A DNA stretch of 64,000 nt. Source: Candidatus Eiseniibacteriota bacterium (lineage in GTDB: Bacteria; Eisenbacteria; RBG-16-71-46; CAIMUX01). Shown in pieces: positions 50,883 through 60,193 of the stretch (within the stretch, counting starts at the first letter, position 1; every line of letters begins with the position of its first letter). The stretch covers positions 2,666,001 to 2,730,000 of the forward strand of contig JACKCR010000002.1 in NCBI GenBank assembly GCA_020633975.1, read 5' to 3'. The notes below the pieces were generated by a model, which ran no database searches, had not been told where the DNA came from, and saw nothing but the letters and a program-made list of their open reading frames with translations. The position numbers were made by a program, and so were the translations under genes.

Positions 50883-53495
50883 TTGAGCGAGGCATCAAAG
50901 CCCACCCCCCTTCCCCCTCCCGAGGGGTCTCCACCGAGCGTGTCCTGGAGTTCCAGCCTCCAGACGCGCCTATCTCTGTCGCTCCTCGGCTTCCTACTCG
51001 CGCTCGCCACGACGGCGGCCATCCTTCACGCCACATTTGGACGGACTCTCCTCCAGCACGACGCGTTCCGGCTCCACGAGGAATCCGGCGCACTCATCTG
51101 TTCGGAGATCGAGAAACTCGCGGTCGAAGCCCGGACGCTGACGAGTGCGATGGCGAACGTGGGAGAGACCCTGCCGCAGAGTTCGGTCGTCCACGAAACC
51201 GTGCTCGCGCAGTTGCTCGACGCAGAAGGGCGCGAGGTGGTGATCGCTGGCGGAGGCTTCTGGCCCGAGCCCTACACCTTCGATCCCGTCGAAGAGCGCC
51301 ATGCCTTCTTCTGGGGCCGCGACTCGCTCGGTGCCCTGAAGCTGGTAGACGACTACAACGACGCAGCCAACCCTTCCTACCAAACGGAGGATTGGTACGT
51401 GCCGGCTGCGTTCCTGGAGGACGGCCAAGACTTCTGGTCGAAGCCCTACATCGACCCCTGCACGAAGGTGCCGATGGTCACGTGCGTCGTCCCGATGTTC
51501 CTGGAGGAAGAATTCTACGGTGTGGCCACCGTAGACCTCCAGCTGGAGGGAATCCGCTCCCTCCTCCTGGAGGCGACGCGCGAGTTCGGCGGATACGCAT
51601 TCCTCGTCGATCCGGACGGGGACCTGCTCTCCTTTCCGAGCGTCCATGGGATCGATGAGAATGGACGGCCGCGCACGCTGGAAGACCTCGGCTCGCTTCA
51701 CCAGTCCTTCGGGCAGATAGCGGAGGTCCTCTCGGAAGAGCGTGAGGAGATCCGGGAGTCCGGGCTCGCGTCCCCACAAGTGCCACAGATCGCTCGCAGC
51801 ATCACGTCCCGTTCGTCGAAGATCGATCTGGAGCGCGCCCTCCTCATGGCCACACTGGCCACCCACGACCACGACATGGACGAAGGACGCGCCAAGCGCC
51901 GCTTCCTGATCGAGAACGACTTCTTCCTCGGCGAGCGTTGCTCCGTATCGATGTTCCGGATGCACGAGACGCATTGGAACCTCGTGACCGTCCTTCCGCT
52001 TCGCGTCGCGACGAGCCGGGCCGACTTCATCAACCATGTGCTCCTGGGAATCACGATCCTCGCGTCCCTTCTCGCGTTCCTGGTCGTCTTCTTCCTTCTA
52101 CGCCGGCTCCTGGTGAGACCGCTCCGATCGATGACAGCGCAGCTCGCCGGCTTCGCCTCGACGCAGTCGCCGAAGGGCAGGCTGGCGGTGGACGGCTCGA
52201 ACGAGCTCAGCCTTCTCGCCTACTGGTTCAATCGGCGGAGCGAGCGGCTGGAGCGTTTGATCGAGCGACACGAGGAAACAGAAGCGGAACTCCTCGAAGC
52301 CAAGCGAGATGCGGAAGCAGCTACGGAGGCGAAGAGCGCATTCCTCGCCGCGATGAGCCACGAGATCCGGACTCCGATGAACGCCATCATCGGGATGTCC
52401 GGACTTCTGGCGGAGACTCCGCTCGACGACGAGCAGACGGACTACGTCCACACGATCCAGCAATCGTCCGAGGGCTTGCTCACGATCATCAACGACATCC
52501 TCGACTTCTCCAAAGTCGAAGCGGGCCGTTTCGAACTCGAGATCGTCGATTTCGACTTGTCGGACATGGTCGCGGACGTCCGCGACCTGATGGAGATCGC
52601 ACAACAGGCGGAGGGAGTCGATCTCCGCTGGAAGATTGAAACCCTGGAACCAAGACGGTTCCGAGGAGATCCGGGTCGTCTCCGTCAGATCCTCATCAAC
52701 TTGCTCGGGAACGCCGCCAAGTTCACCCACGAAGGCTTCATCGAGTTGCGCTGCGAGGTCCGGCCTCACTCCGGCGGCACACGAAGGGTGGTCTTCGAGA
52801 TCCAGGACTCGGGCGTTGGGATACCTCTCGAGGCACAGGACAAACTGTTCCAACCGTTCACTCAGGCCGATACCGCTACGCACCGTCGCTTCGGAGGGAC
52901 CGGACTCGGTCTTTCTATCTCGAAGCAGCTCGTCGAACTCATGGACGGGAAGATGTCCTTCGAGAGTGAGCCAGGAAAGGGGTCGACGTTCAGGTTCGAG
53001 GTCCCGCTCGAGGTCTCGACGTCGACAACGGCAACCGACACCCTGTCCGGAGCCGAAGATTCGTCGCTTTCGGCGGCGAATACCGCGACACGGAGCGAAG
53101 CCGTCCGTGTCCGCATCCTGCTCGTCGAGGACAACATCGTGAACCAGAAGGTCGCGAGGCGGATGCTCGAGAAGGCAGGACACCGCGTCGACTGTGCCGC
53201 CGATGGGCGCGAAGCCATCCGCGCGGCCTCGACCTTGCCCTACGACCTCATCCTCATGGACTGCCAGATGCCCGAAGTGGATGGACTCGAGGCGACCGAG
53301 AGAATCCGCGCTCTGCCAGCACCGGCGTCACATGTCCCGATCGTTGCGCTCACGGCAAACGCGATCCAGGGCGATCGAGAGCGTTGTCTGGCCGCCGGCA
53401 TGGACGACTACCTCAGCAAGCCGATCCAACGCGACGCGCTACTCCGGATGGTCGAACAGTGGGGACGCCCGGGGAACCGACGCGCGGCGTCTTGA
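50883..53495 (+). CDS. Cache-domain hybrid histidine kinase
   Basis: 870 aa from TTG 50883 (GGGAGG upstream, spacing long; GTG 50940 is the alternative). Membrane helices near 24-48 and 378-402 enclose a periplasmic dCache sensor with [36 protein letters not shown]. Then HAMP, coiled coil, HisKA with phospho-acceptor His493 ([16 protein letters not shown]), HATPase_c ([30 protein letters not shown]) and a receiver domain with Asp793 ([13 protein letters not shown]) and KPIQ. Small-molecule or ion sensing is likely from the Cache domain. No response regulator gene is adjacent, so phosphotransfer may end in its own receiver domain. Confidence 0.9.
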   Translation: MSEASKPTPLPPPEGSPPSVSWSSSLQTRLSLSLLGFLLALATTAAILHATFGRTLLQHDAFRLHEESGALICSEIEKLAVEARTLTSAMANVGETLPQSSVVHETVLAQLLDAEGREVVIAGGGFWPEPYTFDPVEERHAFFWGRDSLGALKLVDDYNDAANPSYQTEDWYVPAAFLEDGQDFWSKPYIDPCTKVPMVTCVVPMFLEEEFYGVATVDLQLEGIRSLLLEATREFGGYAFLVDPDGDLLSFPSVHGIDENGRPRTLEDLGSLHQSFGQIAEVLSEEREEIRESGLASPQVPQIARSITSRSSKIDLERALLMATLATHDHDMDEGRAKRRFLIENDFFLGERCSVSMFRMHETHWNLVTVLPLRVATSRADFINHVLLGITILASLLAFLVVFFLLRRLLVRPLRSMTAQLAGFASTQSPKGRLAVDGSNELSLLAYWFNRRSERLERLIERHEETEAELLEAKRDAEAATEAKSAFLAAMSHEIRTPMNAIIGMSGLLAETPLDDEQTDYVHTIQQSSEGLLTIINDILDFSKVEAGRFELEIVDFDLSDMVADVRDLMEIAQQAEGVDLRWKIETLEPRRFRGDPGRLRQILINLLGNAAKFTHEGFIELRCEVRPHSGGTRRVVFEIQDSGVGIPLEAQDKLFQPFTQADTATHRRFGGTGLGLSISKQLVELMDGKMSFESEPGKGSTFRFEVPLEVSTSTTATDTLSGAEDSSLSAANTATRSEAVRVRILLVEDNIVNQKVARRMLEKAGHRVDCAADGREAIRAASTLPYDLILMDCQMPEVDGLEATERIRALPAPASHVPIVALTANAIQGDRERCLAAGMDDYLSKPIQRDALLRMVEQWGRPGNRRAAS

Positions 53496-53669
53496 CGGCA
53501 CCGATCGCCTCCAGCTGCTTCCGTCCATTAGCACAACCGCACCCACGGCGGATGTCTCGTGAGATAGAGTCATCTTTGACCCTGAAATGAGTCGGGGCGT
53601 CGCGCGTCCGGTCACGGATCGCCGTAGGGTCCGAGTACGCGCGGTTCGGCGAGTATCCCTACGCTTCGG

Positions 53670-54923
53670 GTGGTCATGGGCAAAGAGACGTCCGGTTCGG
53701 GATCCTGGCTTCTGCTGACTCGCCGGGTCGTTCAGGCAAGCGTGCTCGTCCTCACGATCGTGACCGGATACCGGATGACACACGGAGCCGCGGAGGCGAG
53801 CATCGAGCGGTTCTGCCCCTTCGGAGGGCTCGAAACTGCCTACGCACTCGTCACCGGCGGCACGTTCACCTGCGCAACGGGTGCAGGAAACCTCACCATC
53901 TTCGTCGCGCTCCTCGCGCTGACCGTGGTCGCGAGGAAATCGTTCTGTTCCTGGGTCTGTCCGGTCGGCACGGTGTCCGAGCTGCTCTCTCGGTGGACGA
54001 GGTCGGTGAAGCAGCTCTCTCCGAAGAACGGCTGGAATCGTGCCTGGAACTATCAGACCCTCGGAATCAGCACGCCGCCACCAGCCGTGGACCGCGTCCT
54101 GCGTTGGCTGCGCCTTCCGATCCTCGTCGTCATTCTCTTCTTCACGTTCCGTACCGGAGAACTCGTCTTCCGACCCTTCGATCCCTACTACGTCCTCTTC
54201 AGCTTCCACGGGCACGACGTCCAGGCGTACAGCTACGTTCTGCTGGCCGCTGTCCTCGCTCTCGCGATCTGGATCCCGATGGCTTGGTGCCGATACCTCT
54301 GCCCTCTCGGGGTAGCGCTCTGGCCTCTCTCCCGTGTTGGTGTGCTCCGTGTCGGACGCAGCGATGCGACGTGCACGGGGTGCCGAGCCTGCGATCTGGC
54401 CTGCCCACACTCGATCCAGGTGTCGCGACTCACCACGGTGGACGCAGGCGAGTGCACGCTCTGCTTGGAGTGCACGGAAGCCTGTTCGAGCTCCGCGACG
54501 CTGTCGCTCAGACGGGTTCCGGGAGCGCGCAGGACCCGCGCATGGCTCGTCCCTCTCATCGTCGTGTGTCTCGCTCTCGCAGGAGTCGCGGGATCGAGTG
54601 CGATCCGGATCCCGAGTACGACCCGGACGTTCGTCACCATCCCGGGCGCGGAAGCGGCTCGAGTTCGCTTCACGCTGAGCGGGGTTCGTTGCGTAGACAC
54701 GGCTGCCTCCGCCATGGACCGTCTCGCCCCCGTCCCGGGAGTTCTGAGCGCGACGGCCTTCGCCTCCCGGCACGAGATCGAGGTCGAGTACGACCCGGCG
54801 AAGACCTCACCGCGCGAGCTGAAAGACGCGTTCGAAGCACCATTCCAGGATCCGGAGTCCGGAGTCTGGATGTTCCACAGCTTTACTGTCCTCGAAGTCG
54901 ATGGCGAGAGGATCGAACGATGA
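53670..54923 (+). CDS. NapH/CcoG-like 4Fe-4S membrane protein with HMA-like tail
   Basis: 417 aa from GTG 53670 or ATG 53676. Five to six membrane helices carry the polyferredoxin motifs CSWVCPVG and CRYLCPLG, followed by two [4Fe-4S] ferredoxin motifs CTGCRACDLACP and CTLCLECTEACS. This is the NapH/NosR/CcoG layout, passing electrons across the inner membrane. The last 90 residues (RVRFTLSGVRCVDTAASAMDRLAPVPGVLSATAF...VEYDPAKTSPRELKDAF) have the heavy-metal-associated fold, but the CxxC is C-V-D-T. Such a fusion suggests reduction coupled to a metal or thiol partner. The next gene encodes an HMA-like lipoprotein; the two are probably one unit (47-nt gap). Confidence 0.8.
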   Translation: MVMGKETSGSGSWLLLTRRVVQASVLVLTIVTGYRMTHGAAEASIERFCPFGGLETAYALVTGGTFTCATGAGNLTIFVALLALTVVARKSFCSWVCPVGTVSELLSRWTRSVKQLSPKNGWNRAWNYQTLGISTPPPAVDRVLRWLRLPILVVILFFTFRTGELVFRPFDPYYVLFSFHGHDVQAYSYVLLAAVLALAIWIPMAWCRYLCPLGVALWPLSRVGVLRVGRSDATCTGCRACDLACPHSIQVSRLTTVDAGECTLCLECTEACSSSATLSLRRVPGARRTRAWLVPLIVVCLALAGVAGSSAIRIPSTTRTFVTIPGAEAARVRFTLSGVRCVDTAASAMDRLAPVPGVLSATAFASRHEIEVEYDPAKTSPRELKDAFEAPFQDPESGVWMFHSFTVLEVDGERIER

Positions 54924-54969
54924 CAGCGACAACACGATCGTGCACTCGGCACGAAGGAAGGTCGGCAAG

Positions 54970-55413
54970 ATGAGTTCATTCCATACCACACTTCGCCTCC
55001 TCACCCTCGTCGGCGTGGCCGGCATCGCCCTCCAGCTCGGCGCATGCGCGCCGAGTGAAGACACCTCCGCGGTCGACATTCCGGCAGAGAACGCGGTCGA
55101 AGGTGCGGCCGCGGGTCACGTGATCGCGACATTCCTCGCCCCGGAGCTGGACTCAGCCGGAACGAAGACGCTCGTGGCGGCACTCGCGTCCAATCCAGGC
55201 GTCATGACGGCAGCGGCCGTCCCCGACTCGGGACTCTTCCGCGTCGCCTTCGCCTCCAACGAGACGAGCGCAGCGGACGTTCTGGGCGCGGTGACGAAGG
55301 CGAACCCAAAGCTCGTGCTCCGCGACATCGCACAGGTGTCGGGAGGTTCGGCTGACGCATGCGCCGGATGCCCCTCGCGCACATCGTGCGGTGACGCCGA
55401 CAAAGAACACTGA
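54970..55413 (+). CDS. HMA-like lipoprotein with Cys-rich end
   Basis: 147 aa from ATG 54970 after GGAAGG. Lipobox LQLGAC (Cys near residue 24). Residues about 45-120 (GHVIATFLAPELDSAGTKTLVAALASNPGVMTAAAVPDSGLFRVAFASNETSAADVLGAVTKANP) have the HMA beta-alpha-beta pattern but no CxxC. The C-terminus has CAGCPSRTSCG, three Cys that could bind a metal. It lies directly behind the NapH-like gene and converges with the beta-helix gene. Confidence 0.6.
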   Translation: MSSFHTTLRLLTLVGVAGIALQLGACAPSEDTSAVDIPAENAVEGAAAGHVIATFLAPELDSAGTKTLVAALASNPGVMTAAAVPDSGLFRVAFASNETSAADVLGAVTKANPKLVLRDIAQVSGGSADACAGCPSRTSCGDADKEH

Positions 55414-55459
55414 CGGCTGGTGGTCGGCGCCGAACCGGAGTCCGGCGTCCCACTCGGGG

Positions 55460-57658
55460 TCAGCGAAGGATCGACACCCGCTGGGTCACGTTCTTCTCGC
55501 CTGCCGAGAGACGGATGAAGTATGCGCCCGACGGGACATCCCTGCCTTTCGCGTCTCGTCCGTCCCACGTGGCCACGAACTCGCCGGGCGTGGCATCTCG
55601 TGTCGCGACGAGGCGTTGCACTCTCCGACCAGTGGAGTCGAGCACGATGAGCTCCGCTCCGTGGAGGGACGGCGCAGAGAAATGAACCGACATATCACGG
55701 GACGCCGGGTTGGGAGTGATCCGGACGAATCCGAAGCGAGACTCAGGGGATGACTCGGTCACAGCCCTGGCAAGGTCCCCGCGCAACACCTCGGGAACGA
55801 CTCCCCGAACGGACGGACCGCACCCGACCGGCTGCGAGCCCATGGGCGTGGGCCGTTCCGACGTCGCGTTCAACGCGCACGGAGACCGCGAATCCAGCGT
55901 GAACACGCCACCTTCCAAGTCGCAAAAGAGCGGATCACGCTGGATGTTCTCGCCCGTCCCCAAGAGGGGCTCGATGCACCCGACCCAGTCCCCACCGGCA
56001 TTGCCATAGATGTCGGAGCGGCGAACAGAAACGTTTGCGCCACCGCACCAGATCGCGTCTCCCTCGGGTCCAAACGCGAGGATCGACGAGTCGACCGAGA
56101 GCTCGGAGGGATAGACATCGACGAAGATGCTTCCGCCCCGAATTGCGCCGTTCTCGACGAACGTACAGTGGTCGAACCTCACTTGGTTCTGTGCCATGTA
56201 GACACTACCGCCGGCCAGAGCGTGGTTGTCGCTCCAGGTGGTGCCACTGACCTGTGCATCGACCGAAAGAAGGTAAGCAGCGCCGCCGCGATTGGCTCGA
56301 TTCCCCTGGAAGACGCAGTCCTCCACGACGAGATTTCCGGTGACCACGCGGATCGCGCCACCGTCATCGTGTCCGTTGAGTGGGTGTTCGACCCTGTTGT
56401 CCGTGAACTCGGTGCGGCGGAGGACGAGCTTCGCGTTGCCGCCGATCTCGAGCGCTCCGGCCGCACCGCCTTTGGCGACACATCGCCGGAAGGCACAGTC
56501 CTCGATCACGAGCGGGAACCCACTCCCAGCGATGGCTCCACCCTCGCGGTCCGTCGCACAGTCCTCGAACACGCAGTTCGAGAGAGTGAGGTGTCCGCCG
56601 TTGGCGAGGATGGCTCCGCCCTTTGCCTGGGTCGCGATACCGAGTTGACTTCCCGAGTACCCGTTTCGGAACCCGATCCCTTCGACTCGGCTGGCTCGCG
56701 TGCCCGGATCGAAGCGGATTCCACGATGCTGTTCGGTCTGACTCCCGCCGCAGTCGATTACGCAACGCTCGGGGTCGCCCGAGATGGACTTCAGAGTGAA
56801 GCTCGTGAAGTTGAACTTCAGGTCCCGGTTCCCTTCGCCCGAGAAGACGCCGTCCTCCAGCTCGATCACGCTCGTGGGAGCCGCAATGGAGAGCGCGTCC
56901 TGGATCGTCGGAAAGTCTCCCGACCCGTCCGCGCGGATCACGTACGTGTCGACACTCGGACACGGCGCGGTCCCCGGTTGCCCAAAGCCCAACGTTCCAT
57001 ACAGTGCGATGTCGTCGAGCACCGGAGCGGGGGAGCGGTCCGCGAAGTGACCACCATTGATCGGATGCGGGGTGACAGAGAAGTGCAACCCCTCCTGCTC
57101 CTCGAACGGGCTGGACGGCGCGTATCCTGCAAACCAGTAGGCGGGTACCAGACGTTCCTCGTGCTCACCGACCCAAACGACGATCGTCCCGGACCCACTC
57201 GCGGGCCAGTTTGCCGTGGACGCCTCGAAGTCGGCGCATGACCCCCACTCGAGAAGCCGCAGTCCGGGACTGTACTCGATCCCGAACTCCACACCGGCCA
57301 GGCTCGGGTAGTTGTCATCTGTAAAAGACGCGTACACGACCCAGACCTGCGGAGTCGCGGCATCGGAGAAGGAGCTATCGACGTCCGAACAGTCCTCGAC
57401 CCACCTCCCGGTGATTGTGGCCGCCCCCTCGTTTCGCGGCGCAGTGGGATCGTCGGGCCGTGGGTGGCAGTACCCATAGACGTGTTCCGTGGTGTACGTG
57501 ATCCCTTCGAGAGCGTGGACGAGTAGCGCCCCCCCGGCATTGGGGCCCGCAAGAGCGGTAGATGAGATCGGTCCCGCGGTGACGAGCAAGAGAGCGAGCA
57601 AGGCGGCGGCGGGGAGACATGGAGATACGGCGAACGAGTGAGGTATTCCGTATCGCAT
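55460..57658 (-). CDS. YWFAAY-domain (copy 4) fused to beta-helix and FlgD-like domain
   Basis: 732 aa from ATG 57658 after AGGAG. Signal peptide ends near ALA-GPNAGG. Residues 38-240 are copy 4 of the unnamed domain: GGALLVHALEGITYTTEHV, SCADFEASTANWPASGSGTIVVW, PAYWFAGYAPSS, DDIALYGTLGFGQPGTAPCPS. Instead of the short WGxVKxxFR tail it continues into a right-handed beta-helix (ADGSGDFPTIQDALSIAAPTSVIELEDG...NCVFEDCATDREGGAIAGSG...) and ends in the FlgD/T9SS-type domain (FGFVRITPNPASRDMSVHFSAP...WDGRDAKGRDVPSGAYFIRL). The fusion implies that the short tail and the FlgD-like domain may serve the same sorting purpose. Inference only. Confidence 0.82.
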   Translation of the reverse strand: MRYGIPHSFAVSPCLPAAALLALLLVTAGPISSTALAGPNAGGALLVHALEGITYTTEHVYGYCHPRPDDPTAPRNEGAATITGRWVEDCSDVDSSFSDAATPQVWVVYASFTDDNYPSLAGVEFGIEYSPGLRLLEWGSCADFEASTANWPASGSGTIVVWVGEHEERLVPAYWFAGYAPSSPFEEQEGLHFSVTPHPINGGHFADRSPAPVLDDIALYGTLGFGQPGTAPCPSVDTYVIRADGSGDFPTIQDALSIAAPTSVIELEDGVFSGEGNRDLKFNFTSFTLKSISGDPERCVIDCGGSQTEQHRGIRFDPGTRASRVEGIGFRNGYSGSQLGIATQAKGGAILANGGHLTLSNCVFEDCATDREGGAIAGSGFPLVIEDCAFRRCVAKGGAAGALEIGGNAKLVLRRTEFTDNRVEHPLNGHDDGGAIRVVTGNLVVEDCVFQGNRANRGGAAYLLSVDAQVSGTTWSDNHALAGGSVYMAQNQVRFDHCTFVENGAIRGGSIFVDVYPSELSVDSSILAFGPEGDAIWCGGANVSVRRSDIYGNAGGDWVGCIEPLLGTGENIQRDPLFCDLEGGVFTLDSRSPCALNATSERPTPMGSQPVGCGPSVRGVVPEVLRGDLARAVTESSPESRFGFVRITPNPASRDMSVHFSAPSLHGAELIVLDSTGRRVQRLVATRDATPGEFVATWDGRDAKGRDVPSGAYFIRLSAGEKNVTQRVSILR

Positions 57659-57852
57659 GAGAACTCCTCGGGAGGAGATCACAGGTCGCCGAAAGGGGGG
57701 CATCGACCAACCAGGCTATGGCAGGAGGATACCCTCCCTCACGCCGCGTGGTACAAGGCTTTTTGGGTCCGAACCCCAGGACCCATTCGAGACCGGGACT
57801 GTGGTCACTGTTCGTTCATGGCAACTGGACGGCTGGCAGCTCGGCCGAGCCA

Positions 57853-58992
57853 TCAGGGTCGTTCCGCACGCGGGTAGGAACCGAGCACCTTGAGGTCTTC
57901 CACACAATGGTCGATTCCGACGAGCGCGTCTCTCATCTCCGCGGAGTCCTGGTGTCCTTCCACGTCCAGGTAGAAACGGTAGCGCCATGGCGCTTCCGGA
58001 AGTGGACGTGACTCGAGCTTCGTCAGGTTGAGTCCTCGACGCGAGAACTCCTGGAGGAGCTCGCCGAGCGCACCCGGCCGGGACTGCGCAAGCACGAGGA
58101 GCAGCGACGTCTTGCATGCGCTGCCGGGAGCGCACGGTACGGCTTCGCGAGCGACCTCGACGAACCTCGTGAAGTTCCCAGATTGGTCCTGGATACCGTG
58201 AACGAGAATCTCGAGGCCGTGAAGTGCAGCAGCCGATTCACTCGCGATCGCCGCGAACGTCGGATCTCCCGCCTCCTTGACCTTGCGTGCCGACCCCGCC
58301 GTGTCGTACTCGACCTGGGTCTGGACATGGGTGAGCCCGTGTAAGAACCGCTCACACTGCCTCAGCGCCTGCGGATGAGAGACGACGGTACGCAAGTCCT
58401 CCAAGCGAGTGCCGGGGACCACGAGCAGACAGTGGTCGATCCGACTCACCACTTCGGCAGTGATCGAGCAACCACCCTCGGCGAGGAGGTCGTAGGTCTC
58501 GTTGATGCTTCCCGCCGTCGTGTTCTCGATCGGAAGGAGAGCGAGGTCGACTTGCCCGTCCCGCACGGCTTCGAACACCTGACGGAAGGACGGAAGCCCA
58601 GTCAGAAGGGCCCCTCCCACTCGCCCCGCGTACCGCTTCTGCGCCGCGAGGTGGCTGTAGGCCCCCTCCACCCCTTGGTAGGCGATGCGGAGTGGCGCAG
58701 AGTCGCGCGTGGTGAGGTACGCCTGCTGGCGAGCCACGGACATGTCGAGGATGTCTCGGTAGAGCCGCTCGATCCGGTGCGCGTCGAGCCCCATCTCCAC
58801 CGCGAGCTGCCTCACCCGCTGGAGCACACGCTCCTCGCGGGGACCGTCTCGAAACGGCACCGCCTTCTCGAGCTTGGCCTCGGCGATCTGCTCGACGATC
58901 GCCATCCTGCTCTTGAGCAGCTCCAGGAGGTCTCGATCGATGCCCTCGATCTCACGGCGGATCTGAGCGAAGTCTTCAGACGACGGATTCAT
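57853..58992 (-). CDS. pheA: Chorismate mutase / prephenate dehydratase (P-protein)
   Basis: 379 aa from ATG 58992 after GGGGAGG. Residues 1-90 are an AroQ chorismate mutase (IRREIEGIDRDLLELLKSRMAIVEQIAEAK...LDMSVARQQ). Residues about 100-285 are prephenate dehydratase: IAYQGVEGAYSHLAA, LLPIENTTAGSINETYDLL, SHPQALRQCERFL, and the catalytic Thr region FAAIASESAAALHGLEIL. The end is an ACT domain (KTSLLLVLAQSRPGALGELLQEFSRRGLNLTKLESRP) that binds phenylalanine for feedback control. It makes phenylpyruvate for Phe. It lies 16 nt after the FHA gene in the kinase operon, an unusual place for it. Confidence 0.93.
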   Translation of the reverse strand: MNPSSEDFAQIRREIEGIDRDLLELLKSRMAIVEQIAEAKLEKAVPFRDGPREERVLQRVRQLAVEMGLDAHRIERLYRDILDMSVARQQAYLTTRDSAPLRIAYQGVEGAYSHLAAQKRYAGRVGGALLTGLPSFRQVFEAVRDGQVDLALLPIENTTAGSINETYDLLAEGGCSITAEVVSRIDHCLLVVPGTRLEDLRTVVSHPQALRQCERFLHGLTHVQTQVEYDTAGSARKVKEAGDPTFAAIASESAAALHGLEILVHGIQDQSGNFTRFVEVAREAVPCAPGSACKTSLLLVLAQSRPGALGELLQEFSRRGLNLTKLESRPLPEAPWRYRFYLDVEGHQDSAEMRDALVGIDHCVEDLKVLGSYPRAERP

Positions 58993-59008
58993 GCGGCCTC
59001 CCCGGAGG

Positions 59009-60193
59009 TCACCCCCGAAGCAGGATGACTCCCCAGACGAGAACAGTCGCCAGAGCGAGAACGGAGACGACGATCACGGTGATCAGGAGCCAGTTGATCG
59101 GCGGCCGACCAGAAGATGGAGTCGCAAGCGGGTCGATCCCGGCCGGCCCCAGACGCGCATCCAGCTCGCCCCGCCCGCCCTCGCCCCGCGGCGCGGTTCC
59201 CCCGCGCTGCGATGCCTTTGCACCGGACGAGGAGCCGCCCCCTGTGCCGACGCGATCGGAGTCTCCCGCCGCAAGCGCAGAACCGGACGCGAGCCCGGAT
59301 CCGCCCGGTGCGGAAGAACCTGATTGTGGCGAACGAGGGGCCGGATCGACGGCTTGGCCCGGGCTCAGCGCGTCGTCTCGAGGCGGCACCGGACCAGATC
59401 GGGCCGGAACACCGACGCCCGTAGCCACGGCCGAGGCACTACCTTCCCATCGAGGCTCCGTATCGTTGCCACTCTCCGTGAAGACGAGGAGAGGACGGTC
59501 GGCCTCTTGTGACTCGACCGTGATCGTGATCCGGTCGCCATCCTTGATCTGAACCTGCCCTTCGACCCTTCGGCCGTTCACGTAGATCCCGTTCGTGCTG
59601 GAGTCGAAGAGGAACGCTCCAGCCCACGTCCGCTCCACCCGTGCGTGGACCGCAGACACGACGCGGAACGGATCGTCGAGCTGAATGTCACAGTCCGCGC
59701 TTCGGCCGAGAGTGAGAACGGTTCCTTCTCGAGGAAGCGCATGCGAAACCGGCGGAACACCGGCGGAAGCGAAGATCCAGACCCGGGGCGGCGTGGCATC
59801 CTCCTCCACCTCGTCGAGGAGCCGCGCGAGCGCGTTCGGATCGGGGCGCAAGGTCGGATCGGTCAGGGGAACGAGGTGGATCCGGAGGAGGTGGGTCGCG
59901 CACTTGACGAGGTCACCATGAGCGAGTTTCTGAGGCGCCTCCGGCTCGAGCTTCGCGTCGTTGTGAAACGTCCCGAGAGTCGAGTCCTGGTCGGTCACGA
60001 ACCAATCGCCGTCCTGAAAACTCAGCGTGCAATGCCTACGGGAGGCAGACGGGGACTCCAGGACGACCTCGCTGGTGCGGTCCCGCCCGACCTTCACTTC
60101 CGTGCAGCCGTAGTCGATCTCGACCGTCCGGCTCCGGCCGGACTCTTCGTCGAGTTCCTCGATCAGTAGGCGAGCCGGTGTCCCGTCCATCAT
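59009..60193 (-). CDS. Double FHA-domain protein with C-terminal membrane anchor
   Basis: 394 aa from ATG 60193, overlapping the kinase stop by 4 nt (ATGA); a GTG at 60214 would add seven residues. First FHA: VKVGRDRTSEVVLESPSASRRHCTL; second: LTLGRSADCDIQLDDPFRVVSAVHARV with STNGIYVNGRRVEG. A Ser/Gly/Pro-rich linker follows and a single membrane helix ends the protein (NWLLITVIVVSVLALATVLVWGVILL), so the FHA domains face the cytoplasm. FHA domains bind phospho-Thr peptides; the obvious partner is the adjacent kinase. Not the SctD layout, which has a large periplasmic part after the helix. Confidence 0.87.
   Translation of the reverse strand: MMDGTPARLLIEELDEESGRSRTVEIDYGCTEVKVGRDRTSEVVLESPSASRRHCTLSFQDGDWFVTDQDSTLGTFHNDAKLEPEAPQKLAHGDLVKCATHLLRIHLVPLTDPTLRPDPNALARLLDEVEEDATPPRVWIFASAGVPPVSHALPREGTVLTLGRSADCDIQLDDPFRVVSAVHARVERTWAGAFLFDSSTNGIYVNGRRVEGQVQIKDGDRITITVESQEADRPLLVFTESGNDTEPRWEGSASAVATGVGVPARSGPVPPRDDALSPGQAVDPAPRSPQSGSSAPGGSGLASGSALAAGDSDRVGTGGGSSSGAKASQRGGTAPRGEGGRGELDARLGPAGIDPLATPSSGRPPINWLLITVIVVSVLALATVLVWGVILLRG

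Noticed and set aside
59009-60193. FHA protein as an SctD-type T3SS ring component
   Set aside because: The membrane helix is at the extreme C-terminus, so there is no periplasmic ring domain, and it has two FHA domains.
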